Shown: one piece after another, positions 10,993 to 22,044 of the stretch | Position numbering within the stretch: position 1 is the stretch's first letter | How the letters are laid out: each line of letters begins with the position of its first letter | Origin: Paraburkholderia lycopersici | GTDB taxonomy: Bacteria; Pseudomonadota; Gammaproteobacteria; Burkholderiales; Burkholderiaceae | Assembly: GCF_900096975.1 (NCBI RefSeq) | Contig: NZ_FMYQ01000003.1 | Coordinates: 124,001-188,000, forward strand | Direction of reading: 5' to 3' | Length of the DNA: 64,000 nt | Made by a program: the position numbers and the translations under genes | The notes under the pieces: generated by a model | What the model was told of the DNA's origin: nothing | The model's database searches: none | What the model saw: only the letters and a program-made list of their open reading frames with translations

Positions 10993-11828
10993 CGCCCGCC
11001 CTCGCCGCCTTCGTCGTTCCCGGCGCCCGTCGCGCCCTGCGCGGCGGCCTTTGCGGCGAGACGCTCGGCCGTGGTCTGCGCGACCTTGTTGCGCACGTAT
11101 TCGGGCGCGGCCTGGTCGGCGCGTTGTGTGCGGCCCGCGCGGTAAGCCCGCAGCGCCGCGTGGGCGAGCGGCAGCGCGTGCGGCAGCGCCTCGGCGTCGA
11201 TCGTGCGCGCGGCGGCCGACGCCGCAAGGCGTGCGCCGAACGCGGCGGCCGCGTTGCCCGCCAGCGTGAACGGCGCTTCGGGTGCGACGATATGCTCCGG
11301 CGCATCGAGCGAAGCCGCCTGGAGCGTGCGCCAGTCGCCGGCTGCGGCGTCCCACGCATAGTCAGCCCAGTAGGCTTCGTCCATGCGCGCGTCGAGCGCG
11401 GCCAGCACGCGTGTCGCGGCGGAGTCGCGCAGCCGTGCGCTCTCCGCGCAGACGAGCAGCGTGCCGACCGGCACCACGGGAATGTCGAGGCCGAACGCCA
11501 GCCCCTGAGCCACGCCCGTCGCGGTGCGCAGCCCGGTGAACGAGCCCGGACCCGCGCCGAACGCGATCGCATCGCAGTCGGCGAGCGTGAGCCCGGCTTC
11601 GTCGAGCAGTTCGCCGATGGCCGGCAAGAGGCGCGTGCTCGAGACCGCCCCCGTCGCCTCATGACGCACCCAGACGCTCACTTCGGAGCGGGATCCGGAG
11701 CCGGGTTCGGCCCCGATAGGGGAAGAAGCCCCTTCGTCGGAAGAAAAAGCGCCAGCGGCGACGCGAAGCAGCGCAACCGAGCAGTATTCGGTCGAGGTAT
11801 CGAGGGCAAGGAGCACGGTTTCAGTCAT
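10989..11828 (-). CDS. tsaB: tRNA t6A biosynthesis protein TsaB
   Basis: 279-residue ASKHA-fold protein that partners TsaD in making threonylcarbamoyladenosine at A37 of ANN-decoding tRNAs. The N-terminal LALDTSTEYCSVALL motif, GAGPGSFTGLRTATGVAQGL (about residues 83-102) and DARMDEAYWADY are typical. The start ATG at 11828 places the catalytic-fold strand at residue 7. An insertion at residues 24-45 is Ser/Gly-rich. The C-terminal 55 residues are charged. First gene of a coupled operon with rimI, udg and the DUF1853 gene; divergent from the ACBP gene. Confidence 0.94.
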   Translation of the reverse strand: MTETVLLALDTSTEYCSVALLRVAAGAFSSDEGASSPIGAEPGSGSRSEVSVWVRHEATGAVSSTRLLPAIGELLDEAGLTLADCDAIAFGAGPGSFTGLRTATGVAQGLAFGLDIPVVPVGTLLVCAESARLRDSAATRVLAALDARMDEAYWADYAWDAAAGDWRTLQAASLDAPEHIVAPEAPFTLAGNAAAAFGARLAASAAARTIDAEALPHALPLAHAALRAYRAGRTQRADQAAPEYVRNKVAQTTAERLAAKAAAQGATGAGNDEGGEGGR

Positions 11829-12000
11829 GAGCGCTATTGTAATGCCCCGCCCCGCGCGCGGGCCTCCGCCTCTCGCCATCCGGCGCGGCGTTCTCGTCCG
11901 TGCGTTCCCGGCGCGAGTGGAGGAATCGCTCCAGCTTTTCGGCGGATTGCGCTGCTACCATCGGCGCGCTGACCCGAACCAACATGCGGAGGAAACAACG

Positions 12001-12270
12001 ATGAGCGACGTGAACGCGCAGTTCGCCCAAGCCCAGCAAGACGTGCAGCAACTTCCGGAGCGCCCCGGCAACCTCACGCTGCTGCGCCTCTATGCGCTTT
12101 TCAAGCAGGCCACCGAAGGCGACGTGCACGGCGACAAGCCAGGCTTCACCGACATCGTCGGCAAGTACAAGTACGAGGCGTGGGCCGCGCTGCAAGGCAC
12201 GGCGCAGGAAACGGCGAAGCAGCAGTACGTCGCGCTGGTCGAGTCGCTCAAGAACGGCGCCGCCACCTGA
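12001..12270 (+). CDS. Acyl-CoA-binding protein
   Basis: 89-residue four-helix acyl-CoA-binding protein, which buffers and carries long-chain acyl-CoA esters in the cytoplasm. Seen: LRLYALFKQATEGDVHGDKPGF and KYEAWAALQGTAQETAKQQYV, the family's two ligand-binding helices with the conserved Tyr, Lys and Trp. A GGAGGAA ribosome-binding site precedes the ATG. ACBPs are scattered in bacteria but common in Burkholderiales. It stands alone between tsaB (divergent) and the helicase gene. Confidence 0.95.
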   Translation: MSDVNAQFAQAQQDVQQLPERPGNLTLLRLYALFKQATEGDVHGDKPGFTDIVGKYKYEAWAALQGTAQETAKQQYVALVESLKNGAAT

Positions 12271-12698
12271 GCCTGAGCCACGGCGATTCGGCCTCGCCGC
12301 AAACCCCAAGCGTGACGCAGGAAGCCGTCCGGCATATTGCGTCACGCCGCCGCTCTCGGTGCATTCGCTGCGCGTCACGCTGGCGCGCCGCAACAAAACG
12401 AGATACAATGCACGCTGCGTTGTGCTCCGGTCGCCCGTTCGATCAGTACAACGCCTCGTAGCGTTAAGCTCCAATCCAGTTTAGAACCTGTCCCCTCCTG
12501 CCGTGGCCCTGTTTTCGGGCCGTCATGTATCAGGCTGGCGGCTGGCCAATCCCGGCTCAGTCGCACCCAAAACAGCTTCTAACGAAAATCCGCCGAGGTG
12601 TGCGGATTGCCCCCGTTTTTCGATTTGTTCGCACAATCCGACGACTTGGGTATGCCGATTGGCGCCGACGTTCTATTTCCTGTGTAACAAGGATTTTC
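12271..12698 (+). other. 428-base gap: promoter and long leader of the RNA helicase gene
   Basis: No convincing coding region. It holds a possible promoter (12381-12409) and about 290 bases that would be 5' leader before the helicase ATG. The lower half is less GC-rich than the surroundings and has several short runs of T. An in-frame upstream extension of the helicase frame to 12525 lacks family similarity and is rejected. Confidence 0.5.
12381..12409 (+). promoter_or_regulatory. Possible sigma70 promoter for the DEAD-box helicase
   Basis: The -10 box TACAAT is at 12404-12409, with a weak -35 TGGCGC at 12381-12386 and a 17-base spacer. It would give an mRNA with a leader of roughly 285 bases. 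Confidence 0.4.
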
Positions 12699-14399
12699 AT
12701 GACTTCGAGCAATACCCAAAGCCCCCTCGACGCAATCGCCGATCAGGCCCTCGGCCTCTCCGCCGCCGCCAGCGCTTCCACTGAAGCCCCCGCGCAGGCC
12801 GCCGAGACCCTCGAAGGCCCGACGTTCGCGTCGCTCGGTCTGTCGCCGGAGATCGTCTCCGCGTTGATCGCGGCGGGCTACAAGGCGCCTACCCCCGTGC
12901 AGGAACGCGCGATCCCGGCCGCCATCGCCGGCCGCGACCTGCTGGTCTCGAGCCCGACCGGTTCGGGCAAGACCGCAGCATTCATGCTGCCCGCCATCGA
13001 GCGCTTCGCGCAACTCCAGAAGACCCAGGCTGCCCAGCCGCGCGAACCTCGCCCGAACGGCACCCCCGGCGGCGCCCAAGGCCAGCAAGGCGATCGCCGC
13101 CAGCGCCGTCCGCAACCGGTGGCGCGCCCCGGCCTTCTCGTCCTCACGCCGACGCGCGAACTCGCCATGCAGGTGACCACGGCCGCTTCGACGTACGGCA
13201 AGCATCTGCGCCGTCTGCGCACCGTCAGCATCCTCGGCGGCGTGGCCTACGGCCAGCAGCTCATGCTGCTCGCCAAGAACCCCGAGATTCTCGTCGCGAC
13301 GCCGGGCCGTCTGCTCGACCACCTCGAGCGCGGCCGCATCGACCTGTCCGAGCTGAAGATGCTCGTGCTCGACGAAGCCGACCGCATGCTCGACATGGGC
13401 TTCATCGACGACATCGACACGATCGTCGCCGCCACGCCCGAGTCGCGTCAGACGATGCTGTTCTCGGCCACGCTCGACGGCAAGATCGCGTCGATCACGG
13501 GCCGTCTGCTGAAAGACCCCGAGCGTATCGAGATCGTGCGCAAGGTCGAAGCGAACTCGAACATCGCGCAGACCGTGCACTACGTCGACGACCGCGACCA
13601 CAAGGATCGCCTGCTCGACCACCTGCTGCGCGACGCGAGCCTCGACCAGGCTGTCGTGTTCACGGCCACGAAGATGGACGCCGACCAGCTGGCCGGCAAG
13701 CTCGCCGACGCGGGCTTCGAAACCGCCGCGCTGCACGGCGACCTGCCGCAAGGCGCGCGCAACCGCACGATCCGCGCGCTGCGCGAGCGACGCGTGCGCG
13801 TGCTCGTCGCGACCGACGTCGCGGCGCGCGGCATCGACATTCCCGGCATCACGCACGTCTTCAACTACGACCTGCCGAAGTTCGCCGAAGACTACGTGCA
13901 CCGAATCGGCCGTACCGGCCGCGCGGGCCGCTCGGGTGTGGCGGTGAGCCTCGTGCATCACGCCGAACAAGGCGCGCTCAAGCGCATCGAGCGCTTCGTG
14001 CGCTCGCCGCTGCCCGTGAACGTCGTGGAAGGCTTCGAACCGCGCAAGGCGCCGCCGGCCAACCGTGGCTTTGGCGGTCGCGGCCGTCCGGGCGGTAATG
14101 GCGGTGGCCGTCGCTTCGGCAGCGGCAACGGCAAGCCGGGTGGCTACGGCGCGCGCGGCGGCAACGGTGGCAACGGCGGCGGCAATAGCTGGGGTAACAA
14201 GCCCGAAGGCTCGCGTGGCGGCTATGGCGCCCGCGAAGGCGGCTACGGTTCGCGTGAAGGCGGCTTGGGCGGCGGCTCGCGCGGCGAAGGCGGCCGCGGC
14301 GGCTATGGCCAGCAACGCGAAGGTTATGGCCGTTCGCGCGACGGCGGTTACGGCGCGCGTCGTACCGACGGCCCGCGTGGTGCCCGTCGCGATAGCTAA
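12699..14399 (+). CDS. DEAD-box ATP-dependent RNA helicase (RhlE/DeaD-like)
   Basis: 566-residue RNA helicase. Q-motif region FASLGLSPEIVSALIAAGYKAPTPVQ, motif I SPTGSGKT, Ia TPTRELA, II DEAD, III SAT (LFSATLD), and VI HRIGRTGRAGR are all visible in order. The helicase core ends near residue 455; the tail of about 115 residues is Gly/Arg-rich with YGxRxGG-type repeats, typical of RNA-binding extensions. A second low-complexity insertion (residues 110-145) lies between motifs I and Ia. Start ATG at 12699 has AAGGA at 12689-12693. The long leader suggests post-transcriptional, perhaps cold-linked, control (inference). Confidence 0.94.
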   Translation: MTSSNTQSPLDAIADQALGLSAAASASTEAPAQAAETLEGPTFASLGLSPEIVSALIAAGYKAPTPVQERAIPAAIAGRDLLVSSPTGSGKTAAFMLPAIERFAQLQKTQAAQPREPRPNGTPGGAQGQQGDRRQRRPQPVARPGLLVLTPTRELAMQVTTAASTYGKHLRRLRTVSILGGVAYGQQLMLLAKNPEILVATPGRLLDHLERGRIDLSELKMLVLDEADRMLDMGFIDDIDTIVAATPESRQTMLFSATLDGKIASITGRLLKDPERIEIVRKVEANSNIAQTVHYVDDRDHKDRLLDHLLRDASLDQAVVFTATKMDADQLAGKLADAGFETAALHGDLPQGARNRTIRALRERRVRVLVATDVAARGIDIPGITHVFNYDLPKFAEDYVHRIGRTGRAGRSGVAVSLVHHAEQGALKRIERFVRSPLPVNVVEGFEPRKAPPANRGFGGRGRPGGNGGGRRFGSGNGKPGGYGARGGNGGNGGGNSWGNKPEGSRGGYGAREGGYGSREGGLGGGSRGEGGRGGYGQQREGYGRSRDGGYGARRTDGPRGARRDS

Positions 14400-14459
14400 A
14401 GAATAAACAGCGGCGCCCGCGGCCTTCGAGCCGCCCCGCCGCCGCAGTGAAAGACTCAT

Positions 14460-14488
14460 GACCGGTGCTTCGTCACCGGTCTTTTTTT
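14460..14488 (+). terminator. Intrinsic terminator of the helicase gene
   Basis: An 8-bp stem GACCGGTG/CACCGGTC with a six-base loop is followed by seven T, 60 bases after the helicase stop codon. Confidence 0.9.
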
Positions 14489-14688
14489 ATGCTCACGCGA
14501 ATTTCACGATATAAAAATTTTTTTTGCTTCGTAAAAAATTGTGCTGCGTGGCACAAAGAGCCTCGTTGCAAGATAAAAAATTGCGTTTTGCATCATAAAA
14601 TAACTGAATTAACTTATTGATTTTATTGAAATATAAAACATAAAAAAAGCGCACTACCCTCCTGTTGCCGACCCGTCGATTTGCCTAG
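14489..14688 (+). other. AT-rich upstream region of aceA
   Basis: About 160 bases (14499-14650) are strongly AT-rich, with repeated runs of A and T and several ATAAAA words, in an otherwise GC-rich window. No gene fits. It lies upstream of the aceA palindrome and may act as an UP element, a bent region, or a site for a nucleoid protein. These roles are inferred only from composition. Confidence 0.6.
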
Positions 14689-14704
14689 ACTCTTATATAA
14701 GAGT
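14689..14704. promoter_or_regulatory. Perfect 16-base palindrome upstream of aceA (candidate operator)
   Basis: ACTCTTATATAAGAGT reads the same on both strands and lies 104 bases before the aceA start. A dyad of this size suits a dimeric GntR- or TetR-like regulator. Its TATATA centre may also overlap a -10 element. The regulator is not known. Confidence 0.6.
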
Positions 14705-14807
14705 TCGCGAAACGAAACGCCCGGATCCAGACCCGGCGCTCGCGTTCCGTGAGTTGCAGCGGTTCCCTGTCAGCGATCCACTTACCAGGCAAGCGAAGGA
14801 GCACATC

Positions 14808-16115
<1,308 letters not shown>

Positions 16116-16438
16116 GACCACCAGCAGCAACGGCGGCGAGCATTACGCTCCCGTCGTGCACGGAGAGGCAGCCGGCGCGCGTAACCTTGGCGGGGCGCGT
16201 CGGCGGCCGACCGGCGCGGCTGGGGCGTACGCCGCCGGAGATTCCTGGGCGAACGCGGCAAGGCGTGAGCGGCAGGGATCGGCAGCGGCAATCAGGGAGG
16301 CGCGGCAAGGAGACACAGGCCGCGCGCGCTGGACAGAATCCGGCGCGCGGCACGCCCAGCCAACGCACCGGGCGTGCATGGCCATGTGCTTCCTCGCGTA
16401 TCCGGGAAAGCGCCCGCGACCGGCCCCCGCACACCTGA
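16116..16438. other. 323-base gap between convergent aceA and usp genes
   Basis: Very GC-rich, no recognised gene. Short open frames on both strands lack family similarity, and I see no stem followed by a T-tract. Confidence 0.5.
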
Positions 16439-16873
16439 CTAGCGATACACGATCACTGGAATCTTCGTATGGGTGAGCACCCGTTGCGTCTCGCTGCCGA
16501 TCAGCAGGCTGCCGAGCCCGCGCCGCCCGTGCGAGGCCATGAAGATGACGTCGCAGCCGACGGATTCGGCGGCTTCGATGATGCCGAGATACGGCGATGG
16601 ATGCACGCTCGTGCGGCTTTCGCAGTTCACGCCCGCGCTGCGCGCCGCCGCCTCGATTTCCTGCAGATGCGTGCGCGCCTCGCGCTCACTGCGCGTCTGG
16701 AAGGCGCTTGGCGGCTCGATGATCACGTCGGCGTAGGGCGAGTACGGATATTGAGGCAGGCACGCATAGGCCGTGACGCGCGCGCCGACCGTGCGAGCGA
16801 GGTCGATCGCACCGTCGATCGCCTTCCGGGACAACTCGGAGCCGTCGGTCGGAACGAGAATGTGCTTGAACAT
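16439..16873 (-). CDS. Universal stress protein (UspA family)
   Basis: 144-residue single-domain Usp protein. Seen: N-terminal HILVPTDGSELSRKAIDGA and the C-terminal nucleotide-binding motif SHG-9x-GS (SHGRRGLGSLLIGSETQ) followed by HTKIPVIVYR. The first glycine of the usual G2xG9xG(S/T) motif is Ala here, but the rest is intact, so ATP binding is likely. It sits within the glyoxylate-bypass region but has its own transcription direction. Physiological role not deducible. Confidence 0.92.
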   Translation of the reverse strand: MFKHILVPTDGSELSRKAIDGAIDLARTVGARVTAYACLPQYPYSPYADVIIEPPSAFQTRSEREARTHLQEIEAAARSAGVNCESRTSVHPSPYLGIIEAAESVGCDVIFMASHGRRGLGSLLIGSETQRVLTHTKIPVIVYR

Positions 16874-17038
16874 GGTGCCCTCCGTGGTCCATCGCTGTCA
16901 GGGGCAATTCGCGGAGCAAGTCAGGCAGCGTCTTGCACTGGCTTGCGCAAGGGCCTCAGGTCGATTGTAGTGCGCGAAAAATCGGTGCAAGCCATGCGTC
17001 CGGGTCACTCCGGATATCGGAAACGCGCATTGCAGCCC

Positions 17039-17941
17039 CTATTCCCAGTAACCGGGCTGACCGTAGGTATGCTTGAGATAGTCGAGAAAGAGACGCACAC
17101 GCAGCGGCAAATGGCGGCGCTGCGGAAACACGGCGTGAATGCCGATGGGCGGCGCCGCGAACGCGTCGAGCACGGCCACGAGCCGGCCCGCCGCGATGTC
17201 CTCGCCGACTTCCCACCACGAGCGCCACGCGAGACCGTGCCCCGCGAGACACCATTCGTGCAGCACCGCGCCGTCCGAGCACTCCATCGTGCCCGCCACG
17301 CGGATCGACACTACCTTGCCGTCCTGCTGGAACGCCCAGCCGCGCTGCTGGTTCGAGCTCGAGCCGAAGGCGAGGCAGTTGTGGCGCGCGAGATCGGCGA
17401 GCGTTTCGGGCGCGCCGCGGCGCGACAGATACGCGGGCGCGGCCACGCACACGCGCCGGGTTTCGCCGAGCTTGAGCGACACGAGGGACGAATCGGGCAA
17501 TTCGCCGAGACGCACCGCGCAATCGAAGCCTTCGTTCACGAGATCGACAAGCCGGTCCGAGAGATCGAGCGTGATGCTCACGTCCGGATGCGCGACCGTG
17601 AAATCGGGCACGAGCGGCGCGACGTGCCGCCTCCCGAAGCCCGCGGGCGCGGAAACGCGCAAGTGCCCGCTCGCCTTCACGCCGCCGGCCGAAACGCTCG
17701 CTTCGGCGTTCTGCATGTCGTGGATGATGCGCTGGCAATCTTCCAGGAACGCCGAGCCCTCGAACGTGAGCGTGATGCGCCGCGTGGTGCGCACGAGCAG
17801 TTTCACGCCGAGCCGCTCCTCGAGCGCGTCGATACGCCGGCCAATGATGGCGGGCGCGACTCCCTCGACCTGCGCGGCGGCGGAAAGGCTGCCTTTGGCG
17901 GCCACGGTGGCGAAGGTTTCGATCTGCTTGAAACGGTCCAT
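17039..17941 (-). CDS. LysR-family transcriptional regulator
   Basis: 300-residue LysR regulator: winged helix-turn-helix at residues 3-62 (KQIETFATVAAKGSLSAAAQ, RRIDALEERLGVKLLVRTTR) and a periplasmic-binding-protein-like effector domain (residues 90-295). Recognition-helix and wing positions look intact. It is divergent from the haloacid dehalogenase gene across 156 bases, the usual arrangement for a LysR protein and its target, so it probably controls that gene and itself. Effector not known. Confidence 0.93.
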   Translation of the reverse strand: MDRFKQIETFATVAAKGSLSAAAQVEGVAPAIIGRRIDALEERLGVKLLVRTTRRITLTFEGSAFLEDCQRIIHDMQNAEASVSAGGVKASGHLRVSAPAGFGRRHVAPLVPDFTVAHPDVSITLDLSDRLVDLVNEGFDCAVRLGELPDSSLVSLKLGETRRVCVAAPAYLSRRGAPETLADLARHNCLAFGSSSNQQRGWAFQQDGKVVSIRVAGTMECSDGAVLHEWCLAGHGLAWRSWWEVGEDIAAGRLVAVLDAFAAPPIGIHAVFPQRRHLPLRVRLFLDYLKHTYGQPGYWE

Positions 17942-18013
17942 CGGCGGGCAATGCGGGGAGCAAATGACGGGAAAGGTGAGGTTGATCGACAGATTAGGTG
18001 GGTAAAAGTAAAA

Positions 18014-18025
18014 GATCAAGTGATC
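18014..18025. promoter_or_regulatory. Inverted repeat in the LysR/dehalogenase intergenic region
   Basis: GATCA-AG-TGATC lies just upstream of the -35 of the proposed dehalogenase promoter, where a LysR activator site would be expected. Confidence 0.45.
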
Positions 18026-18035
18026 AATCCCGCCT

Positions 18036-18064
18036 TTTTCAGCAATACGACTCATGAATACAAT
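18036..18064 (+). promoter_or_regulatory. Probable promoter of the haloacid dehalogenase gene
   Basis: -35 TTTTCA (18036-18041), 17-base spacer, -10 TACAAT (18059-18064). The gene starts 34 bases downstream. The weak -35 fits an activator-dependent promoter. Confidence 0.5.
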
Positions 18065-18097
18065 CGACCTCGACCTCTGAAGACGGAGTGCAAGGCT

Positions 18098-18862
18098 ATG
18101 TCGGCCACAACGACACCACGATTGCCCAAGGCAGTGATCTTCGACGCGTATGGCACGCTCTTCGACGTGCACTCGGTCGTCGCGGCCGCGGAGCAGATGT
18201 TCCCCGGCCACGGCGAATCGCTTTCCCAGCTCTGGCGTCTGAAACAGATCGAATACACGCAATTGCGCACGCTTTCGGACTTGTCCGGCGCGCGCTATCG
18301 CCCGTTCTGGGACATCACGCTCGACGCGCTGCGCTATGCCGCGCGCCGTCTTGGCCTGCCCCTCACGGGCGCGGGCGAAAAGCGCCTCATGGACGAGTAC
18401 GCCTGCCTCTCGGCCTTTCCCGATGTCCTGCCTGTGCTGCGCCGGCTGCGCGAACCACGCGAAGACGGCACGCGCATCGGCCTCGCGATACTCTCGAACG
18501 GCAACCCGCAGATGCTCGACATCGCGGTGAAGAGCGCGGGCATGGGCGGCCTTTTCGATCACGTGCTGTCCGTCGATGCCGTGCGCGCCTACAAGCCGGC
18601 CGCCGCCGCCTATTCGCTCGGCACAGCCGCGTTCGACGCCGCGCCGCGAGACATGGTGTTCGTGTCGTCGAACGGCTGGGACGCCGCTGGCGCCGGCTGG
18701 TTCGGCTACACCACGTTCTGGATCAACCGCCAGCGGCTGCCCGCCGAAGAGCTCGGCATCGCGCCGCACGGCACCGGCGGCGGCATGGCCGAACTCGCCG
18801 CCTTCATCGAAACCGCTGCGTCCGAGAAACAAAGCCGCCCTCGCCCCGGCCCGGGCGCGTGA
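18098..18862 (+). CDS. Haloacid dehalogenase, type II
   Basis: 254-residue HAD-superfamily hydrolase of the L-2-haloacid dehalogenase type. The nucleophile motif FDAYGTLFD (residues 14-22), motif II LSNGNP, a Lys in YKPAAAAYSL, and the SSNGWDAAGAGWFGYTTFWINR segment (Asn and Asp of the type II active site) are all seen. Known members invert L-2-haloacids to D-hydroxyacids; the natural substrate here may differ. Start ATG at 18098 (MSATTTPRLPKAVIFD). Divergent from a LysR gene. Confidence 0.9.
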   Translation: MSATTTPRLPKAVIFDAYGTLFDVHSVVAAAEQMFPGHGESLSQLWRLKQIEYTQLRTLSDLSGARYRPFWDITLDALRYAARRLGLPLTGAGEKRLMDEYACLSAFPDVLPVLRRLREPREDGTRIGLAILSNGNPQMLDIAVKSAGMGGLFDHVLSVDAVRAYKPAAAAYSLGTAAFDAAPRDMVFVSSNGWDAAGAGWFGYTTFWINRQRLPAEELGIAPHGTGGGMAELAAFIETAASEKQSRPRPGPGA

Positions 18863-18928
18863 CGGCCCACGCTCGACGCAGCCATAACACCCTCGCATTC
18901 ACAATCTGACCGACCAAGGAGCAAGCAA

Positions 18929-20527
<1,599 letters not shown>

Positions 20528-20560
20528 TCGGTCAGTACGCCTGACGGCCAGCCGATGAAC

Positions 20561-20592
20561 AAGGCCCGGCGGATGCGAATCCGCCGGGCCTT
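20561..20592 (+). terminator. Stem-loop terminator after aceB
   Basis: A 14-bp stem (20561-20574 with 20579-20592) and a four-base loop lie 33 bases after the aceB stop. The T-tract is poor on the plus strand (CTTCGTG), so efficiency is uncertain. On the minus strand it would follow the GGCT gene. Confidence 0.7.
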
Positions 20593-20617
20593 CGTGTTCT
20601 GCTGGAGTCGCAGGCGT

Positions 20618-21025
20618 TCAGCGCGCGCGCCGGTGCGCAACCCAGTCGCCGCCTTCGATCTCGGGGCGACCGGCGGCCGCTGCGGGCGCGACCGGATAGT
20701 AGAGGCAGGCGACGCGCTCGCCCTGCACTTCGACGTTCACCTGCCCGGAGACGAAGAGACCATCCACGCCCGGATAGACCTGCTCGATTTCGTCCAGCAC
20801 GGGCAGGAGCGCATCGTCGATTTCGTAGACGTCGCCGGTCACCGTCGACTGCCCATCAGCGGCTTGCGCCACCATCCCCGGATACGTCCCGAAGTCGAAA
20901 AGCCGCCCGGCAAGTTTCGTAAGGCCAAGGTGGCGTGGCCGCGCAATCGCGTGGCGATCCGCCGCGAGGTTGATGTCGTTGATCTCGCCCGCGCGCAGGG
21001 TGCCGTAGACGAACACGTATTTCAT
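20618..21025 (-). CDS. Gamma-glutamylcyclotransferase (AIG2/YtfP-like) family protein
   Basis: 135-residue GGCT-fold protein. The N-terminal VFVYGTLRAGEIN motif (loop that binds the substrate carboxylate) and LLPVLDEIEQVYPG carrying the probable catalytic glutamate are seen. Family members cyclise gamma-glutamyl amines or amino acids to 5-oxoproline, but specificities vary widely. Start ATG at 21025 is preceded by GGAGAAGGAAG. Divergent from the AraC gene. Confidence 0.88.
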   Translation of the reverse strand: MKYVFVYGTLRAGEINDINLAADRHAIARPRHLGLTKLAGRLFDFGTYPGMVAQAADGQSTVTGDVYEIDDALLPVLDEIEQVYPGVDGLFVSGQVNVEVQGERVACLYYPVAPAAAAGRPEIEGGDWVAHRRAR

Positions 21026-21159
21026 CGCTTCCTTCTCCTTCAAACCGGCTCGCCCGACACGAGCACGCTGTCGAATCGTCGGCATTATGCACGGCCACAC
21101 GCGCGCAGCGCCACACTCGAGGCGTCTACAATGCCTTCACCTGTGCCGCCCTGCCCGTC

Positions 21160-22026
21160 ATGTCTGAAAATCCGCCCCACGATCCGCCGCCCCCCGCCGA
21201 GCTCATCGATATTCCGCCCGAGTTCGCACCAACGCCCACGCATCCTGTCCGCGTGCGTTCGCGGCCCATGCCGGCCGGCGTTTGCATCGCGCGGCACACG
21301 CACGCTTGGGCGCAGCTCGCCTACTCCTCGCGCGGCGTGCTGCGCATGACGACGCCCGGCACGACGTGGATGGTGCCGCCCTCGCGCGCGATCTGGGTGC
21401 CGCCGCACGTGACGCACGAGGTGGCGATCGTCGAGGACGCGTTCCTGCGCACGCTTTACGTAGACGAATCGGTGATTCCGCCCGGCCTCGACGCCTGCCG
21501 CGTGGTCGAAGTCTCCGGCCTCCTGCGTGAGACGATTGCCGCACTCGACGAGCGCGGCATTCCCGCTGCGCGCGAGCGTCTGCTCGGCGCGCTGGCGCTC
21601 GACGAAATCACGCGCTCGGCGCCGCTGCCGCTCGCCGTACCGATGCCCGAGGAAAAACGTCTGCGCGCACTGTGCGAGGCGCTGATCGACGACCCCGCCA
21701 GTCCCGGCTCGCTCGAATATTGGGCCGCACACGTGGGCGCGAGCACGCGCACGATCGCGCGGCTCTTTCGCCAGGAACTGGGCGTGAGCTTTTCGCAGTG
21801 GCGCCAGCAGGCCATTCTCGCGCGCGCGATTCCATTGCTCAATCAAGGGCGGCCTATGGCGGCCGTGGCCCAGGCGCTCGGCTACCAGAGCCAGAGCGCG
21901 TTTTCGGCGATGTTTCGCCGCGCCTTTGGCGAGAGCCCGCGCGCCTTCATCGCGCGCGGCACGGGCGATCGCGACGAACACGAGCCCGAAGATTCCGTGG
22001 CCGCCGCGCGCGACGACGCGCACTGA
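21160..22026 (+). CDS. AraC-family transcriptional regulator with cupin domain
   Basis: 288-residue regulator. N-terminal cupin-like sensor domain (residues 30-110; ARHTHAWAQLAYSSRGVLRM, VPPHVTHEV), then two helix-turn-helix units (residues 185-265; WAAHVGASTRTIARLFRQELGVSFSQWRQQ and VAQALGYQSQSAFSAMFRRAFGESPRAF). This architecture is common in regulators of efflux or detoxification genes. The neighbours (GGCT gene divergent, GNAT gene convergent) do not identify the target. Confidence 0.92.
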   Translation: MSENPPHDPPPPAELIDIPPEFAPTPTHPVRVRSRPMPAGVCIARHTHAWAQLAYSSRGVLRMTTPGTTWMVPPSRAIWVPPHVTHEVAIVEDAFLRTLYVDESVIPPGLDACRVVEVSGLLRETIAALDERGIPAARERLLGALALDEITRSAPLPLAVPMPEEKRLRALCEALIDDPASPGSLEYWAAHVGASTRTIARLFRQELGVSFSQWRQQAILARAIPLLNQGRPMAAVAQALGYQSQSAFSAMFRRAFGESPRAFIARGTGDRDEHEPEDSVAAARDDAH

Positions 22027-22044
22027 GCCAGGTTCCCCATCCGT

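Noticed and set aside
12579..14459. Antisense frame across the DEAD-box helicase
   Set aside because: Composition is that of a shadow frame, and the sense strand shows all helicase motifs.
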